Origin: JAJRXC01 sp047639555
GTDB taxonomy: Bacteria; Actinomycetota; Acidimicrobiia; Acidimicrobiales; Aldehydirespiratoraceae
Direction of reading: 5' to 3'
Length of the DNA stretch: 64,000 nucleotides
Assembly (NCBI GenBank): GCA_047639555.1
Contig: JBLIOE010000019.1
Location: 1-64,000 of the forward strand
Part shown: positions 41,311 to 49,775 of the stretch, in pieces
How positions within the stretch are numbered: the first letter of the stretch is position 1
Layout of the letters: the number at the start of each line of letters is the position of its first letter
Made by a program: the position numbers and the translations under genes
The notes under the pieces: model-generated
Seen by the model: the letters and a program-made list of their open reading frames with translations, nothing else
Told to the model about the DNA's origin: nothing
Database searches by the model: none

Positions 41311-42117
41311 GTGAACTCGCCGTCGATGACCCAAGTGATGGGCATCGTCAACGTCACGCCCGATTCGTTCTCCGACGGGGGTCGTTGGCTCGACACCGCA
41401 GCGGCGATCTCCCATGCCCGCGCCCTCATTGACGAGGGGGCCGACCTGATCGACATCGGCGGCGAGAGCTCGCGACCGGGCTCCGTGCCGGTCGACGAAG
41501 CCACCGAGTTGGCCCGCACCATCCCGGTCATTGCCGCGCTCGCCGATTCGATCGGTGATGTCGAAATCTCAATCGACACCACGAAGCCGACCGTCGCCCG
41601 GGCCGCGGTCGCGGCGGGTGCCACGATCATCAACGACATCAGCGCCTCGCTCGAAGACATAGCGGCCGAAACGGGAGCCGGCTGGATCGCCATGCACAGC
41701 CTCGGCCCGAGCGCGACGATGCAAATTGATCCCCGCTACGACGATGTGGTCGAGGAGGTGGCGTCGTTCCTGGCCGCTGCTGTCGAGCGCGGGAAACGGG
41801 CCGGTGTGAAGCGGCTTTGGGTCGACCCCGGCATCGGGTTTGGCAAGACCACCGCTCACAACCTCGATTTGGTCGCGAATCTCGATCGTTTTTCAGAGAT
41901 TGCGCCGGTGTTGGTCGGCGTGAGTCGGAAACGATTCGTGGGCGAAATTCACGCGGAATCTGACGGTATTTCAAGGGAAACACCGGTTACGGATGCCGAC
42001 GATCGGCTGGAAGGATCGCTGGCGATCGCCGCGTGGGCCACACACTTGGGCGCCCACGTCGTCCGCGTGCACGATGTGCGGGCTACGGTCCACGCCGTGC
42101 GAGTTGTGCAGTCATGA
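41311..42117 (+). CDS. folP: Dihydropteroate synthase
   Basis: A 268-residue TIM-barrel enzyme, sulfonamide target, that joins p-aminobenzoate to the pterin. Seen: VMGIVNVTPDSFSDGGRWLD (binding of pyrophosphate), LIDIGGESSRPGSVPVDEAT, SIDTTKPTVARAAVAAGATI, INDISASLEDIAAETGAGWI, RLWVDPGIGFGKTTAHNLDL and LVGVSRKRFVGEI. All conserved blocks are present. The start is GTG 41311, or ATG 41326. It overlaps the next gene by 4 bases, a phosphatase-like protein that does not belong to the usual folate set. Confidence 0.96.
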   Translation: MNSPSMTQVMGIVNVTPDSFSDGGRWLDTAAAISHARALIDEGADLIDIGGESSRPGSVPVDEATELARTIPVIAALADSIGDVEISIDTTKPTVARAAVAAGATIINDISASLEDIAAETGAGWIAMHSLGPSATMQIDPRYDDVVEEVASFLAAAVERGKRAGVKRLWVDPGIGFGKTTAHNLDLVANLDRFSEIAPVLVGVSRKRFVGEIHAESDGISRETPVTDADDRLEGSLAIAAWATHLGAHVVRVHDVRATVHAVRVVQS

Positions 42118-42725
42118 GGGGCAAGTGGGCCCAAGGCATCGAACCGAGACATTTCCGTTGGATCGTGAAGGACCGCGTCGCGGTTTGTGAACGTCCCGGT
42201 GGGTATGGCGACAGCCATCGCAAGGTGCGCCGCCAAGAAGAGATCATCTGGCTTCGTCAGCATGAGTTCGACTTCGTGGTGTCGCTGATTGGTTCGACTC
42301 ACAACCTGCACAACTATGAAGAACTCGGCGTGCCGTTTCATCACGTGCCCTTCTCGGGAGCCGGCGATGGCCCGCTGGGCCTGACGCGGGCGATGGCCTC
42401 GATTCGTGACCATGTCGAAAAGGGTCACAAGATCGTGATCCACCGAGAAGAACTCGGCGAGACCATCACGGGTCTGATCGGCGCCTACCTCCTGTGGATG
42501 GGGCTCGTTCCCGACGGCCCGAAGGCGATCATGTTCACCGAACAGCTCTTCGAGCGCGAACTCGGCCCGAGAGCGCGTGAAATGGTGTCGATCGTTGGAA
42601 AATGCCAGCCGTCCGCCGAAGTTGAGGTTGACGCTTTCGCCCACGTCGCCGCCGCCGTCGAAGAGGAGCCCGCCGAGGGCGACGACACCGACAGCGACGA
42701 TGCCGACAGCGCGGGCGACGACTGA
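42114..42725 (+). CDS. Phosphatase-fold-like protein without catalytic Cys, in folate operon
   Basis: A 203-residue protein. The middle part (EFDFVVSLIGSTHNLHNYEE, LGVPFHHVPFSGAGDGPLGL, ASIRDHVEKGHKIVIHREEL) follows the pattern of dual-specificity and atypical tyrosine phosphatases: an Asp-bearing loop after a strand, then the P-loop after helix and strand. The loop expected to read HCxxGxxR reads HREELGET near residues 110-117, so the catalytic Cys is Arg and the phosphate-binding Arg is missing; an AYLL helix follows as in the fold. The tail is acidic (DDTDSDDADSAGDD). It overlaps the folP stop and precedes folB. It is probably a pseudoenzyme or binding protein; the fold assignment is inference. 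Confidence 0.6.
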   Translation: MRGKWAQGIEPRHFRWIVKDRVAVCERPGGYGDSHRKVRRQEEIIWLRQHEFDFVVSLIGSTHNLHNYEELGVPFHHVPFSGAGDGPLGLTRAMASIRDHVEKGHKIVIHREELGETITGLIGAYLLWMGLVPDGPKAIMFTEQLFERELGPRAREMVSIVGKCQPSAEVEVDAFAHVAAAVEEEPAEGDDTDSDDADSAGDD

Positions 42726-42731
42726 ACCGTC

Positions 42732-43100
42732 GTGGGATCCGCTGACGCCGTGATCCAGCTGCGAGGCCTGCGGTGTATGTGCATCTGCGGTGCCCTCCCC
42801 GAAGAACAAGATCGCCGCCAGCCCTACGAGTTCGATATCGACCTGATTGCCGATCTTCCGGCCACTGAGTCCGACGACCTCAACGACACGATCGACTATG
42901 GCGGCGTGCTCAACCGCATTGAGGCGGTCACGCTCGACGAGTCGTTCCAACTCTTCGAACGTATGGCACAACGTGTGGCCGAGGCCGTCCTCGAAGATGA
43001 ACGCATCGAGCAGGTCACCGTGGAGGTTCGAAAGCTCCGCCCACCGGTGGCCCAAGATGTTGCGTCGAGCGGGATGCGGCTCACCCGTCGAAGGGGATGA
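42732..43100 (+). CDS. folB: Dihydroneopterin aldolase
   Basis: A 122-residue enzyme that splits dihydroneopterin to hydroxymethyldihydropterin. Seen: IQLRGLRCMCICGALPEEQD (normally LxGxxCxxxhGvxxxE), DRRQPYEFDIDLIADLPATE, LNDTIDYGGVLNRIEAVTLD and VEVRKLRPPVAQDVASSGMR. Glu and Lys active-site residues (LPEEQ, VRKLRPP) are present. The GTG start 42732 is supported by position only, 6 bases after the previous stop. It overlaps folK by 4 bases. Confidence 0.92.
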   Translation: MGSADAVIQLRGLRCMCICGALPEEQDRRQPYEFDIDLIADLPATESDDLNDTIDYGGVLNRIEAVTLDESFQLFERMAQRVAEAVLEDERIEQVTVEVRKLRPPVAQDVASSGMRLTRRRG

Positions 43101-44314
43101 CCGATACTCGCCGAGCGTTTCTTGCGCTGGGATCCAATATCGGTGATCGAGTCAGCCACCTCCGCGAGGCAGTCGAACGTATTCCCGATGTCGTCGCGGT
43201 CTCGGCGGTCTACGAGACCCCACCGATCAGCGACGTGGCCCAAGACGCCTTCTTGAACATGGTGGTGCGGCTCGACACGGCTCTCAGCCCCCACGAGCTG
43301 CTGGATGTCTGCCGGCGTTGCGAAACGTCGGCGGATCGGGTGCGGGTGGTGCATTGGGGGCCGCGCACACTCGATGTTGATGTGTTGTGGGTCGATGGTG
43401 AAACAGTCGACGATCCGCCCGATCTCTTCGTACCGCACCCGCGGATGTTTGAGCGTTCGTTCGTGTTGGTGCCGCTCGCCGATGTCGGTGCCGATCTGTT
43501 GCCGACCGGATACGACGTTGACGCGGTGGCTGCCGCGGACGGTATTGGACGAGTTGGCTCGATCGATCAGCTCGATACGGAGCGAATCCAGCTTGTCACC
43601 CACATCGTGGGCGCCGGCCGAGCCGGCACCGCGCTGGCCGCGGCGTTGGGAACGGCGGGCTGGCCCGAACCTCGACTCTTCGGTCGAAACGTCCCGATCG
43701 CCGGAATTGGGAAGGGCGCCGATCTCGTGATTATTGCCACCCCCGACGAAGTGATTGGCGAAGTCGCCGCGTCACTTCCAGTCTCGGGCGATCGAGTGGT
43801 TGCCCACCTCTCCGGTTCACTGGGACTCGCGGTTCTGGCCGATCATCCTCGAGCGGCGACCCTCCATCCGCTGGTCTCAATGGCCGACGCCGCCACCGGG
43901 GCCGAACGACTCCGCGGCGCGTGGTTTGCCGTCGCCGGTGATCCTCGGATCGGTGCGGTCGTCGATGCCCTCGGAGGTCGTTCCATTCGTGTCGCCGACG
44001 AGGATCGCGCCGCCTACCACGCCGCCGCGGTGGTGGCTTCGAATCACCTCGTGGCGTTGCTGGGTCAGGCGGAGCGAATCGCGGCGACTGTTGGCGTGCC
44101 CTTCGAGGCACTTCTCGATCTCGTGAACTCCTCGGTCGCGAATGTTGCCGCGCTCGGTCCCGCCTCGGCTCTCACTGGGCCGGCGGCACGAGGTGACGAA
44201 GCCACGATCGAGCGTCATGTCGCTGCGCTCGACGAGAGCGAGCGGGCCACCTACCTCGCAATGGCCGACGAGGCCCGCCGACTGGCGGGTCGACCCTCTG
44301 CGGACGACTCGTAA
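43097..44314 (+). CDS. folK: FolK-DUF2520 fusion (HPPK plus Rossmann/DUF2520)
   Basis: A 405-residue protein. Residues 5-150 are 6-hydroxymethyl-7,8-dihydropterin pyrophosphokinase: FLALGSNIGDRVSHLREAVE, VSAVYETPPISDVAQDAFLN and GPRTLDVDVLWVDGETVDDP with the metal Asp pair. From about 167 a second unit begins, VTHIVGAGRAGTALAAALGT, with GxGxxG, then ADLVIIATPDEVIGEVAASL and HLSGSLGLAVLADHPRAATL, and ends in a helical part (AAYHAAAVVASNHLVALLGQ). This is the DUF2520 Rossmann protein that is usually a separate gene before panC. The fusion ties the folate and pantothenate parts of the operon together. What DUF2520 does is unknown; it resembles pantoate or phosphogluconate dehydrogenases. Confidence 0.85.
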   Translation: MTDTRRAFLALGSNIGDRVSHLREAVERIPDVVAVSAVYETPPISDVAQDAFLNMVVRLDTALSPHELLDVCRRCETSADRVRVVHWGPRTLDVDVLWVDGETVDDPPDLFVPHPRMFERSFVLVPLADVGADLLPTGYDVDAVAAADGIGRVGSIDQLDTERIQLVTHIVGAGRAGTALAAALGTAGWPEPRLFGRNVPIAGIGKGADLVIIATPDEVIGEVAASLPVSGDRVVAHLSGSLGLAVLADHPRAATLHPLVSMADAATGAERLRGAWFAVAGDPRIGAVVDALGGRSIRVADEDRAAYHAAAVVASNHLVALLGQAERIAATVGVPFEALLDLVNSSVANVAALGPASALTGPAARGDEATIERHVAALDESERATYLAMADEARRLAGRPSADDS

Positions 44315-44317
44315 GAT
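44312..44317 (+). promoter_or_regulatory. -10 hexamer TAAGAT of panC
   Basis: TAAGAT includes the folK fusion stop and ends 6 bases before the panC GTG at 44324. Confidence 0.4.
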
Positions 44318-44323
44318 CGACTC

Positions 44324-45181
44324 GTGGACATCTTCACGACGATCGATTCGCTTCGCACTCGCCTCGACGCTGACCGAGGCGCGGGGCGGTCAATCGGCTT
44401 CGTCCCCACGATGGGTTTCCTCCACGACGGGCACGTGTCGTTGATCGACGCGTCGGTGGCCGCCAACGACCGCACGGTGGTGTCGATCTTTGTCAATCCG
44501 CTGCAGTTCGCGCTCGGCGAGGATCTCGAGGACTATCCGCGTGACCTTGAGGCCGATCTCTCCCTGGTCGAGGCCGCCAGGGCCGATTATGTATTCGCGC
44601 CATCAATCGACGAGATGTACCCCTCAGAGGTCGACACGGTCGTGACGGTCCCCGGTGTTGCTGCGCCCCTGGAGGGAGTGCATCGCCCGACCCACTTTGC
44701 CGGCGTGGCCACGGTGGTGGCGAAGCTCTTCTCGATCGTCGGTGCCTGCCAAGCGTATTTCGGAGCCAAGGACTGGCAGCAGGTCTCCGTCGTGCGTCGA
44801 ATGGTGGCGGACCTCAGCATGCCGGTGACGGTCGTTCCCTGCCCGATCGTTCGCGAAGCCGACGGCCTCGCCATGTCGAGTCGCAACGTGTATCTCACCG
44901 ACGCCGAGCGCGCCGTTGCCCCCGCGCTGCGGGCCGCCCTCGATGCCGGTCTGGTTCTGCTCACACAGGGCGAGCGCGAAGCGTCGGCCATCGAGATCGA
45001 GATGCGCCGCGTGCTTGCGGCGCGAGCTCCGAGTGGCACGGTGGACTATTCCGCGGCGGTGCCCGCCCACACCCTGGTGTCCGACGGCCCGCTGCAGGGC
45101 GAGGTCCGTCTCCTGCTGGCGGTGAAGTTCCAGAAGGCCCGTCTTATCGACAATGACGGCACAGTGATCGCGGACCTCTAG
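44324..45181 (+). CDS. panC: Pantothenate synthetase
   Basis: A 285-residue enzyme that joins pantoate and beta-alanine using ATP. Seen: SIGFVPTMGFLHDGHVSLID (ATP site), VVSIFVNPLQFALGEDLEDY, HRPTHFAGVATVVAKLFSIV, ACQAYFGAKDWQQVSVVRRM and ADGLAMSSRNVYLTDAERAV (KMSKS-like loop MSSRN). All are conserved. GTG start, directly behind a -10 element. panD, which often follows in actinobacteria and supplies beta-alanine, is not in the window; a DUF2510/LURP gene stands between panC and coaX instead. Confidence 0.95.
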   Translation: MDIFTTIDSLRTRLDADRGAGRSIGFVPTMGFLHDGHVSLIDASVAANDRTVVSIFVNPLQFALGEDLEDYPRDLEADLSLVEAARADYVFAPSIDEMYPSEVDTVVTVPGVAAPLEGVHRPTHFAGVATVVAKLFSIVGACQAYFGAKDWQQVSVVRRMVADLSMPVTVVPCPIVREADGLAMSSRNVYLTDAERAVAPALRAALDAGLVLLTQGEREASAIEIEMRRVLAARAPSGTVDYSAAVPAHTLVSDGPLQGEVRLLLAVKFQKARLIDNDGTVIADL

Positions 45182-45289
45182 GAGAGTTCCAACCTGGCGG
45201 CGCGACCTACCCGCTGACGTCGATCTCCATGTCTGCCGGGCAGTCTCTCGCCGACGCATGATCGTCCCGCGTGTTGGTGAACCGTCGCG

Positions 45290-45295
45290 TACGCT
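45290..45295 (+). promoter_or_regulatory. -10 hexamer TACGCT of the LURP-like gene
   Basis: TACGCT ends 6 bases before the ATG at 45302, predicting a leaderless transcript. The 120-base gap before it shows nothing else. Confidence 0.45.
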
Positions 45296-45301
45296 CGCTC
45301 C

Positions 45302-46123
45302 ATGACAGAAATCAAGGCGGACTGGTATCCCGACCCGGGTGGCAAACACGAGCTTCGTTACTACGACGGCACGGCCTGGACCGATCACGTATCGAGCCAT
45401 GGTCGCCAGTCCACCGACCCGCTCGTCGACGCGGGAATGGTGCCGACGACGGGCACTCCTCAGGCGAAGATTCAGCAGCAGGTCAACGAGAAGGCGGGTG
45501 TGCCGTCGGCCGCCGCGGGCGGCGGCACCATATTCAGCGAGCCGATCATCGTCGTCAACCAGAAGGCCAAGCTTCTCGAGATCAACACTGAGTATTCGGT
45601 GTTCGATCAGAACGGCACGCAGATCGGGGCGATCCGCCAGGTCGGCCAAAGCAAGCTCAAAAAGGCCGCTCGGCTGGTGAGCAGTCTCGACCAGTTCATG
45701 ACTCACAGCCTGCAGTTGGTCGACACCCAAGGTGTCGTGCAGCTCACGGTCACCCGGCCGGCGAAGTTTGTGAAGTCGAAGGTGCACGTCACCGACGCGG
45801 CGGGCAACGCAGTTGGTTCGATCGTGCAGAAAAACATGATGGGCAAGATCAAGTTCTCGCTCGAAACACCCTCGGGTCAGATCGGCACGCTCAACGGCGA
45901 GAACTGGCGAGCGTGGAACTTCAACCTGCAAGACGGTCAGGGCAATGAGGTCGCTCGGATCACCAAGACCTGGGAAGGGCTCGCGAAGACGATGTTCACC
46001 TCGGCGGACAACTATGTCCTGCAGATTCATCGTCCGCTTGAAGAACCGTTGCGCAGCCTGGTGCTGGCATCGGCGGTATCGGTCGATCTTGCCCTCAAAC
46101 AGGACAGCCGCGGGCTCGGGTAG
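45302..46123 (+). CDS. DUF2510 plus LURP/scramblase-like protein
   Basis: A 273-residue protein. Residues about 5-32 (KADWYPDPGGKHELRYYDGT, then AWTDHV) are a DUF2510 domain, a short actinobacterial module in membrane or envelope proteins. A polar linker (about 33-75) follows, then a Tubby-C/LURP-one-like domain: IVVNQKAKLLEINTEYSVFD, DSLQLVDT-type strand HSLQLVDTQGVVQLTVTRPA, KSKVHVTDAAGNAVGSIVQK and FSLETPSGQIGTLNGENWRA. The fold is that of phospholipid scramblases and plant LURP proteins; bacterial function is unknown. A signal peptide or strong membrane helix is absent. It stands alone between panC and coaX. Confidence 0.75.
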   Translation: MTEIKADWYPDPGGKHELRYYDGTAWTDHVSSHGRQSTDPLVDAGMVPTTGTPQAKIQQQVNEKAGVPSAAAGGGTIFSEPIIVVNQKAKLLEINTEYSVFDQNGTQIGAIRQVGQSKLKKAARLVSSLDQFMTHSLQLVDTQGVVQLTVTRPAKFVKSKVHVTDAAGNAVGSIVQKNMMGKIKFSLETPSGQIGTLNGENWRAWNFNLQDGQGNEVARITKTWEGLAKTMFTSADNYVLQIHRPLEEPLRSLVLASAVSVDLALKQDSRGLG

Positions 46124-46127
46124 GCGC

Positions 46128-46133
46128 TAGCGT
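46128..46133 (+). promoter_or_regulatory. -10 hexamer TAGCGT of coaX
   Basis: TAGCGT ends 6 bases before the coaX GTG at 46140, predicting a leaderless transcript. Confidence 0.45.
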
Positions 46134-46139
46134 TTCGGA

Positions 46140-46934
46140 GTGCTCCTTACGATCGACGTCGGCAACACGCAGAACGTCCTCGGTCTTTACGACCCCGGAA
46201 GCGATTCTGGAGAGGGCGCGGCTGTCGGGCTGGTCGATCACTGGCGGCTGTCGACCGACGCCGAGCGCACGTCCGACGAGTATTCGATCGCGATCCGGTC
46301 GCTACTTGATACGGCCGATGTCGATTTTGAGACGGATCTCACCGGTGTCGCTATCTGTTCGGGTGTGCCCCGAATCTTGGCGAACCTTCGGCAAATGGTT
46401 GAGCGTTACCTGTCGTTCGAACCGATCGTCATTGAACCGGGCGTCAAGACCGGGATGCCGATCCTCTACGACAACCCGAAGGAGGTTGGCGCCGACCGGA
46501 TCGCCAACGCGATCGCCGCGCACGACCTCTACGGCGGGCCCACCGTGGTCGTCGACTTCGGCACCGGCAACAACTTCGACGTGATCTCCGCTGATGGCGA
46601 GTTTCTGGGCGGCGCGATCGCCCCCGGAATTGAGGTCAGCCTTGATGCCCTATTCGGTCGAGCGGCGCAACTTCGCGCCATCGAGCTCGTCGAGCCGCGC
46701 AGTGTGATTGGCAAGTCCACTGTTGAGTCGATCCAGTCCGGTGCCGTCTACGGCTTCGCCGCCATGATCGATGGCATGATCGAACGTTTCGCTCGTGAAC
46801 TCGGCGAAATCAACGTCATCGCCACAGGCGGGCTGGCGCATCTGATCTCGCCCGTCGCCGAGAGCATCCAACACGTCGAACCCTTCCTCACCCTCCACGG
46901 TCTTCGGATCGTTCACCAACGGAACCAGCGATGA
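46140..46934 (+). CDS. coaX: Type III pantothenate kinase
   Basis: A 264-residue ASKHA kinase that starts coenzyme A synthesis. Seen: MLLTIDVGNTQNVLGLYDPG (phosphate site), LTGVAICSGVPRILANLRQM, PGVKTGMPILYDNPKEVGAD, TVVVDFGTGNNFDVISADGE and GGAIAPGIEVSLDALFGRAA. One point differs: the family usually has DFGTATTFD, while here it is DFGTGNNFD. The gene lies after the LURP-like gene, with its own -10, and overlaps lysS by 4 bases, as coaX and lysS are neighbours in other actinobacteria. Confidence 0.93.
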   Translation: MLLTIDVGNTQNVLGLYDPGSDSGEGAAVGLVDHWRLSTDAERTSDEYSIAIRSLLDTADVDFETDLTGVAICSGVPRILANLRQMVERYLSFEPIVIEPGVKTGMPILYDNPKEVGADRIANAIAAHDLYGGPTVVVDFGTGNNFDVISADGEFLGGAIAPGIEVSLDALFGRAAQLRAIELVEPRSVIGKSTVESIQSGAVYGFAAMIDGMIERFARELGEINVIATGGLAHLISPVAESIQHVEPFLTLHGLRIVHQRNQR

Positions 46935-48400
46935 CCGAACCTGTCCCGTACCGCGCCGACGTCACTGCGACCACGGCGCAGATCCTGCACGACCATGCGA
47001 ATCTCGAAGATGGCGAGGAGACCGACGTCGTCGTGTCGATCGCCGGCCGCCTCATGCTGCGACGAGATCAGGGCAAGCTTGCCTTCGGTGTCCTGCAGGA
47101 TTCCACGGGTCGAATTCAGCTCTTCGCGATGGCGAAGCTCACGCCGGAGTTCGACGGTTTCACCGGGCTGTCGATCGGCGATTGGATCCTCGTGAAGGGC
47201 ATCGTGATGAACACCAAGCGCGGTGAACTCTCCGTGCGGGTCGACGAGTGGACGGTGCTCGCCCACGCCCAACGGCCATTCCCCGACAAGTGGCACGGCA
47301 TCACCGATCCCGATATTCGATACCGCCAGCGTTATGTCGACCTCTGGGTGACGGAAGAGGCCCGCACCGCATTTCGGCAACGGTCACAAATCGTGGCGTC
47401 GATGCGCCGCTGGCTGGGTGAGCGCGACTTCATCGAAGTCGAAACCCCGATGCTTCATCCCATTCCGGGGGGAGCGCTGGCGAAGCCGTTTGTCACCCAC
47501 CACAACGCGCTCGATACCGAGATGTATCTCCGGATTGCTCCGGAGCTCTATCTCAAGCGTCTCGTCGTCGGCGGGATGGAACGCGTCTTCGAAATCGGCC
47601 GCGTGTTCCGCAACGAGGGCACGTCTACGCGCCACAATCCCGAGTTCACGATGCTTGAGCTCTATTGGGCCTACGCCGACCACCGCGACATGATGACGCT
47701 CACCGAAGACATGGTCGCGGCCGCGGCCACGGAAGTAATCGGCTCTACCACGATCGAATACGACGGCCGTGAGGTCGATCTTTCCACCCCGTGGCGTCGA
47801 GCCACGATGGAAGAACTGATCCTCGAACACGCGGGCATTGAGGTGAGCATCGACACTCCAATCGACGAGCTCCGAGCGTTGTGCGACAAGTTCGGGGTGG
47901 AGGCCAAGGACCACTACGGCCCGGGCAAGCTCATCCTCGAGATCTACGAGAAGACCACCGAGTCCGAACTGTGGGGACCAATCTTCGTTACCGACTATCC
48001 GGTTGAAGTTTCGCCTCTCTCTCGCGAACACCGAGACCGTCCGGGCTACACCGAACGCTTCGAGGCGATCGTGGCTGGTCGCGAGCTTTGCAACGGCTTC
48101 TCCGAGCTGCAGGACCCAGTCGTGCAACGCCAACGTTTCGAAGCGCAGGAGGCGGAAGGCGCCGCCGGCGACGACGAAGCCATGGTGGTCGACGACGACT
48201 ACATCCGGGCGCTCGAATATGGCCTACCCGGCACCGCCGGCTTGGGCATCGGCATCGACCGTCTTGTGATGTTGCTCACCGGCACCACCACGATTCGCGA
48301 CGTGGTGCTGTTCCCGACTCTGCGCCCCGAGTCGCCTGCGTCAGCCGCGACTTCGACCGACGAATCCGTCGAGGACGACGAGCAGTCGGCCCCCGAGTAG
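46931..48400 (+). CDS. lysS: Lysyl-tRNA synthetase, class II
   Basis: A 489-residue synthetase. The N-terminal OB domain reads VVVSIAGRLMLRRDQGKLAF; class II motif 1 is FIEVETPMLHPIPGGALAKP, motif 2 VFEIGRVFRNEGTSTRHNPE followed by FTMLELYWAYAD, and motif 3 GLGIGIDRLVMLLTGTTTIR. The LysS signature RPFVTHHNALD-like segment (AKPFVTHHNALDTEMYLRIA) is present. The N-terminus is acidic and short, and the C-terminus has an acidic tail (DESVEDDEQSAPE). The ATG overlaps the coaX stop. In M. tuberculosis lsr2 and clpC follow; here an acyltransferase on the other strand comes next. Confidence 0.96.
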   Translation: MTEPVPYRADVTATTAQILHDHANLEDGEETDVVVSIAGRLMLRRDQGKLAFGVLQDSTGRIQLFAMAKLTPEFDGFTGLSIGDWILVKGIVMNTKRGELSVRVDEWTVLAHAQRPFPDKWHGITDPDIRYRQRYVDLWVTEEARTAFRQRSQIVASMRRWLGERDFIEVETPMLHPIPGGALAKPFVTHHNALDTEMYLRIAPELYLKRLVVGGMERVFEIGRVFRNEGTSTRHNPEFTMLELYWAYADHRDMMTLTEDMVAAAATEVIGSTTIEYDGREVDLSTPWRRATMEELILEHAGIEVSIDTPIDELRALCDKFGVEAKDHYGPGKLILEIYEKTTESELWGPIFVTDYPVEVSPLSREHRDRPGYTERFEAIVAGRELCNGFSELQDPVVQRQRFEAQEAEGAAGDDEAMVVDDDYIRALEYGLPGTAGLGIGIDRLVMLLTGTTTIRDVVLFPTLRPESPASAATSTDESVEDDEQSAPE

Positions 48401-48408
48401 CGCTGGCG

Positions 48409-49704
48409 TTACGTCCGAGCAGCTTTCGGCGTCTTGTAACGGAGCAGCGGCTGTTCGACGAGATACCAAGACGCCGCCGTGAAGAGCGTCGTTAAGCCGA
48501 GAGCCAGGAACGTCTTCCAGAGCACCGAACCGTCGCCCCACCAGTACCGCACGGCAGCGAACACAAGGGCGTGCCAGAGGTAGAGGCCGTAGGCGACCTT
48601 GCCGATGCCGCGGAGCCACGCCATCGAGAGCACGCGGCCACACAGCGTTCCTTGGGCCCCGATCGAGCCCCAGACGATGAAGGCACCCGAAAGGGCAACG
48701 AGCGTCCAGCCGTACTCGTAGAAGAACGGCTCGCCCAGGGTCCGTTGGTTGACTGCCCAAAGAAAGAACACCCATCCGACCGTTGCGAGCCATGTGGGCC
48801 CTCGTCGAGGGATCCATCCCTCAACCCAAATAAATGCGAGCCCGGCTCCGACCATCAGTGAGTCCGCCCGACCCAAAGTGCCGCTGTAGAGGCGGAAGAC
48901 TTCGCCGCCACCCTCGTAGCTGCCGTTGCGGTAGAGAAGCGTCGCACCAATGATGACCACGATGATCGACAGAATCCACACGGTGCGGTCTCGCTGCGAA
49001 CGAATGAGCTCGAGGAGCCCGGTGACGAACGCCAGCACGATCGCGGTGGTCGCCCATCGGCCCGCATCGTCCGAGTCGTTCCAGATGTAATTGTGTCCGG
49101 CCATCACAACAGCGACGCCGCCGAGGACCGACGCGCCCACGTTTATCGCCGGCCGACGAGACAACATCGCGACGACCACTGTCGGCCAGACAATGTAGAA
49201 CTGCTCCTCAACGGACAGTGACCAGAGATGGGCCAGACCGAGCGAGATGTTGTAACCATCGCCGATGTCGGAGAGCCAGTTCAGGCTGAAGAAGGCCGCA
49301 CCAAGGATGGACGCAACCTGGTCGGCCCCATCCGTGCCCGGGCTGAACAGTGGCACGTTGGGAATATCGGTCAGCGCGGCGAACACGATGTGTCCGGCCA
49401 GGAACAGGAACAGCGCAGGGAGAAGTCGAAACGCTCGGCGCCGATAGAAGCCCCTAAAGCTGATGACGTTCGTTCGAGTCTGCTCATTCAGCATGAGCGC
49501 CGTGATGAGGAATCCGCTCAAAACGAAGAACAGATCAACGCCGAGATGACCGGACTTGAGCCACGAGTACTGGCGTTCGAGGATGTCGCTCGGGTAGTGC
49601 CAAAGGACGACGAGAAGCACGGCGAAGCCGCGAACGCCGTCGAGGGCCGGTTCCTGACCGAGCTGTCGCTTGGTGCTGACCGCGGCGGTTTGAGATGTTT
49701 CCAT
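48409..49704 (-). CDS. Acyltransferase 3 family membrane protein (OafA/YrhL-like)
   Basis: A 431-residue integral membrane acyltransferase from ATG 49704 (METSQTAAVSTKRQLGQEPA), with GGAGA 6 bases before. The catalytic His region is ALDGVRGFAVLLVVLWHYPS (RG...H), then HLGVDLFFVLSGFLITALML and FYRRRAFRLLPALFLFLAGH with the Arg pair. About ten membrane helices are predicted. OafA-type proteins add O-acetyl or other acyl groups to surface glycans or peptidoglycan at the outer face; there is no SGNH domain. It is convergent with lysS with a gap of 8 bases. An acceptor made by the DprE operon is possible but speculative. Confidence 0.9.
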   Translation of the reverse strand: METSQTAAVSTKRQLGQEPALDGVRGFAVLLVVLWHYPSDILERQYSWLKSGHLGVDLFFVLSGFLITALMLNEQTRTNVISFRGFYRRRAFRLLPALFLFLAGHIVFAALTDIPNVPLFSPGTDGADQVASILGAAFFSLNWLSDIGDGYNISLGLAHLWSLSVEEQFYIVWPTVVVAMLSRRPAINVGASVLGGVAVVMAGHNYIWNDSDDAGRWATTAIVLAFVTGLLELIRSQRDRTVWILSIIVVIIGATLLYRNGSYEGGGEVFRLYSGTLGRADSLMVGAGLAFIWVEGWIPRRGPTWLATVGWVFFLWAVNQRTLGEPFFYEYGWTLVALSGAFIVWGSIGAQGTLCGRVLSMAWLRGIGKVAYGLYLWHALVFAAVRYWWGDGSVLWKTFLALGLTTLFTAASWYLVEQPLLRYKTPKAART

Positions 49705-49775
49705 CGGTCTCCAGGTTGGGCGCGCTCGGGCTATTAGTACCGCAGTAGGGCGGCTTCGGCAATGAGCCATAGACA

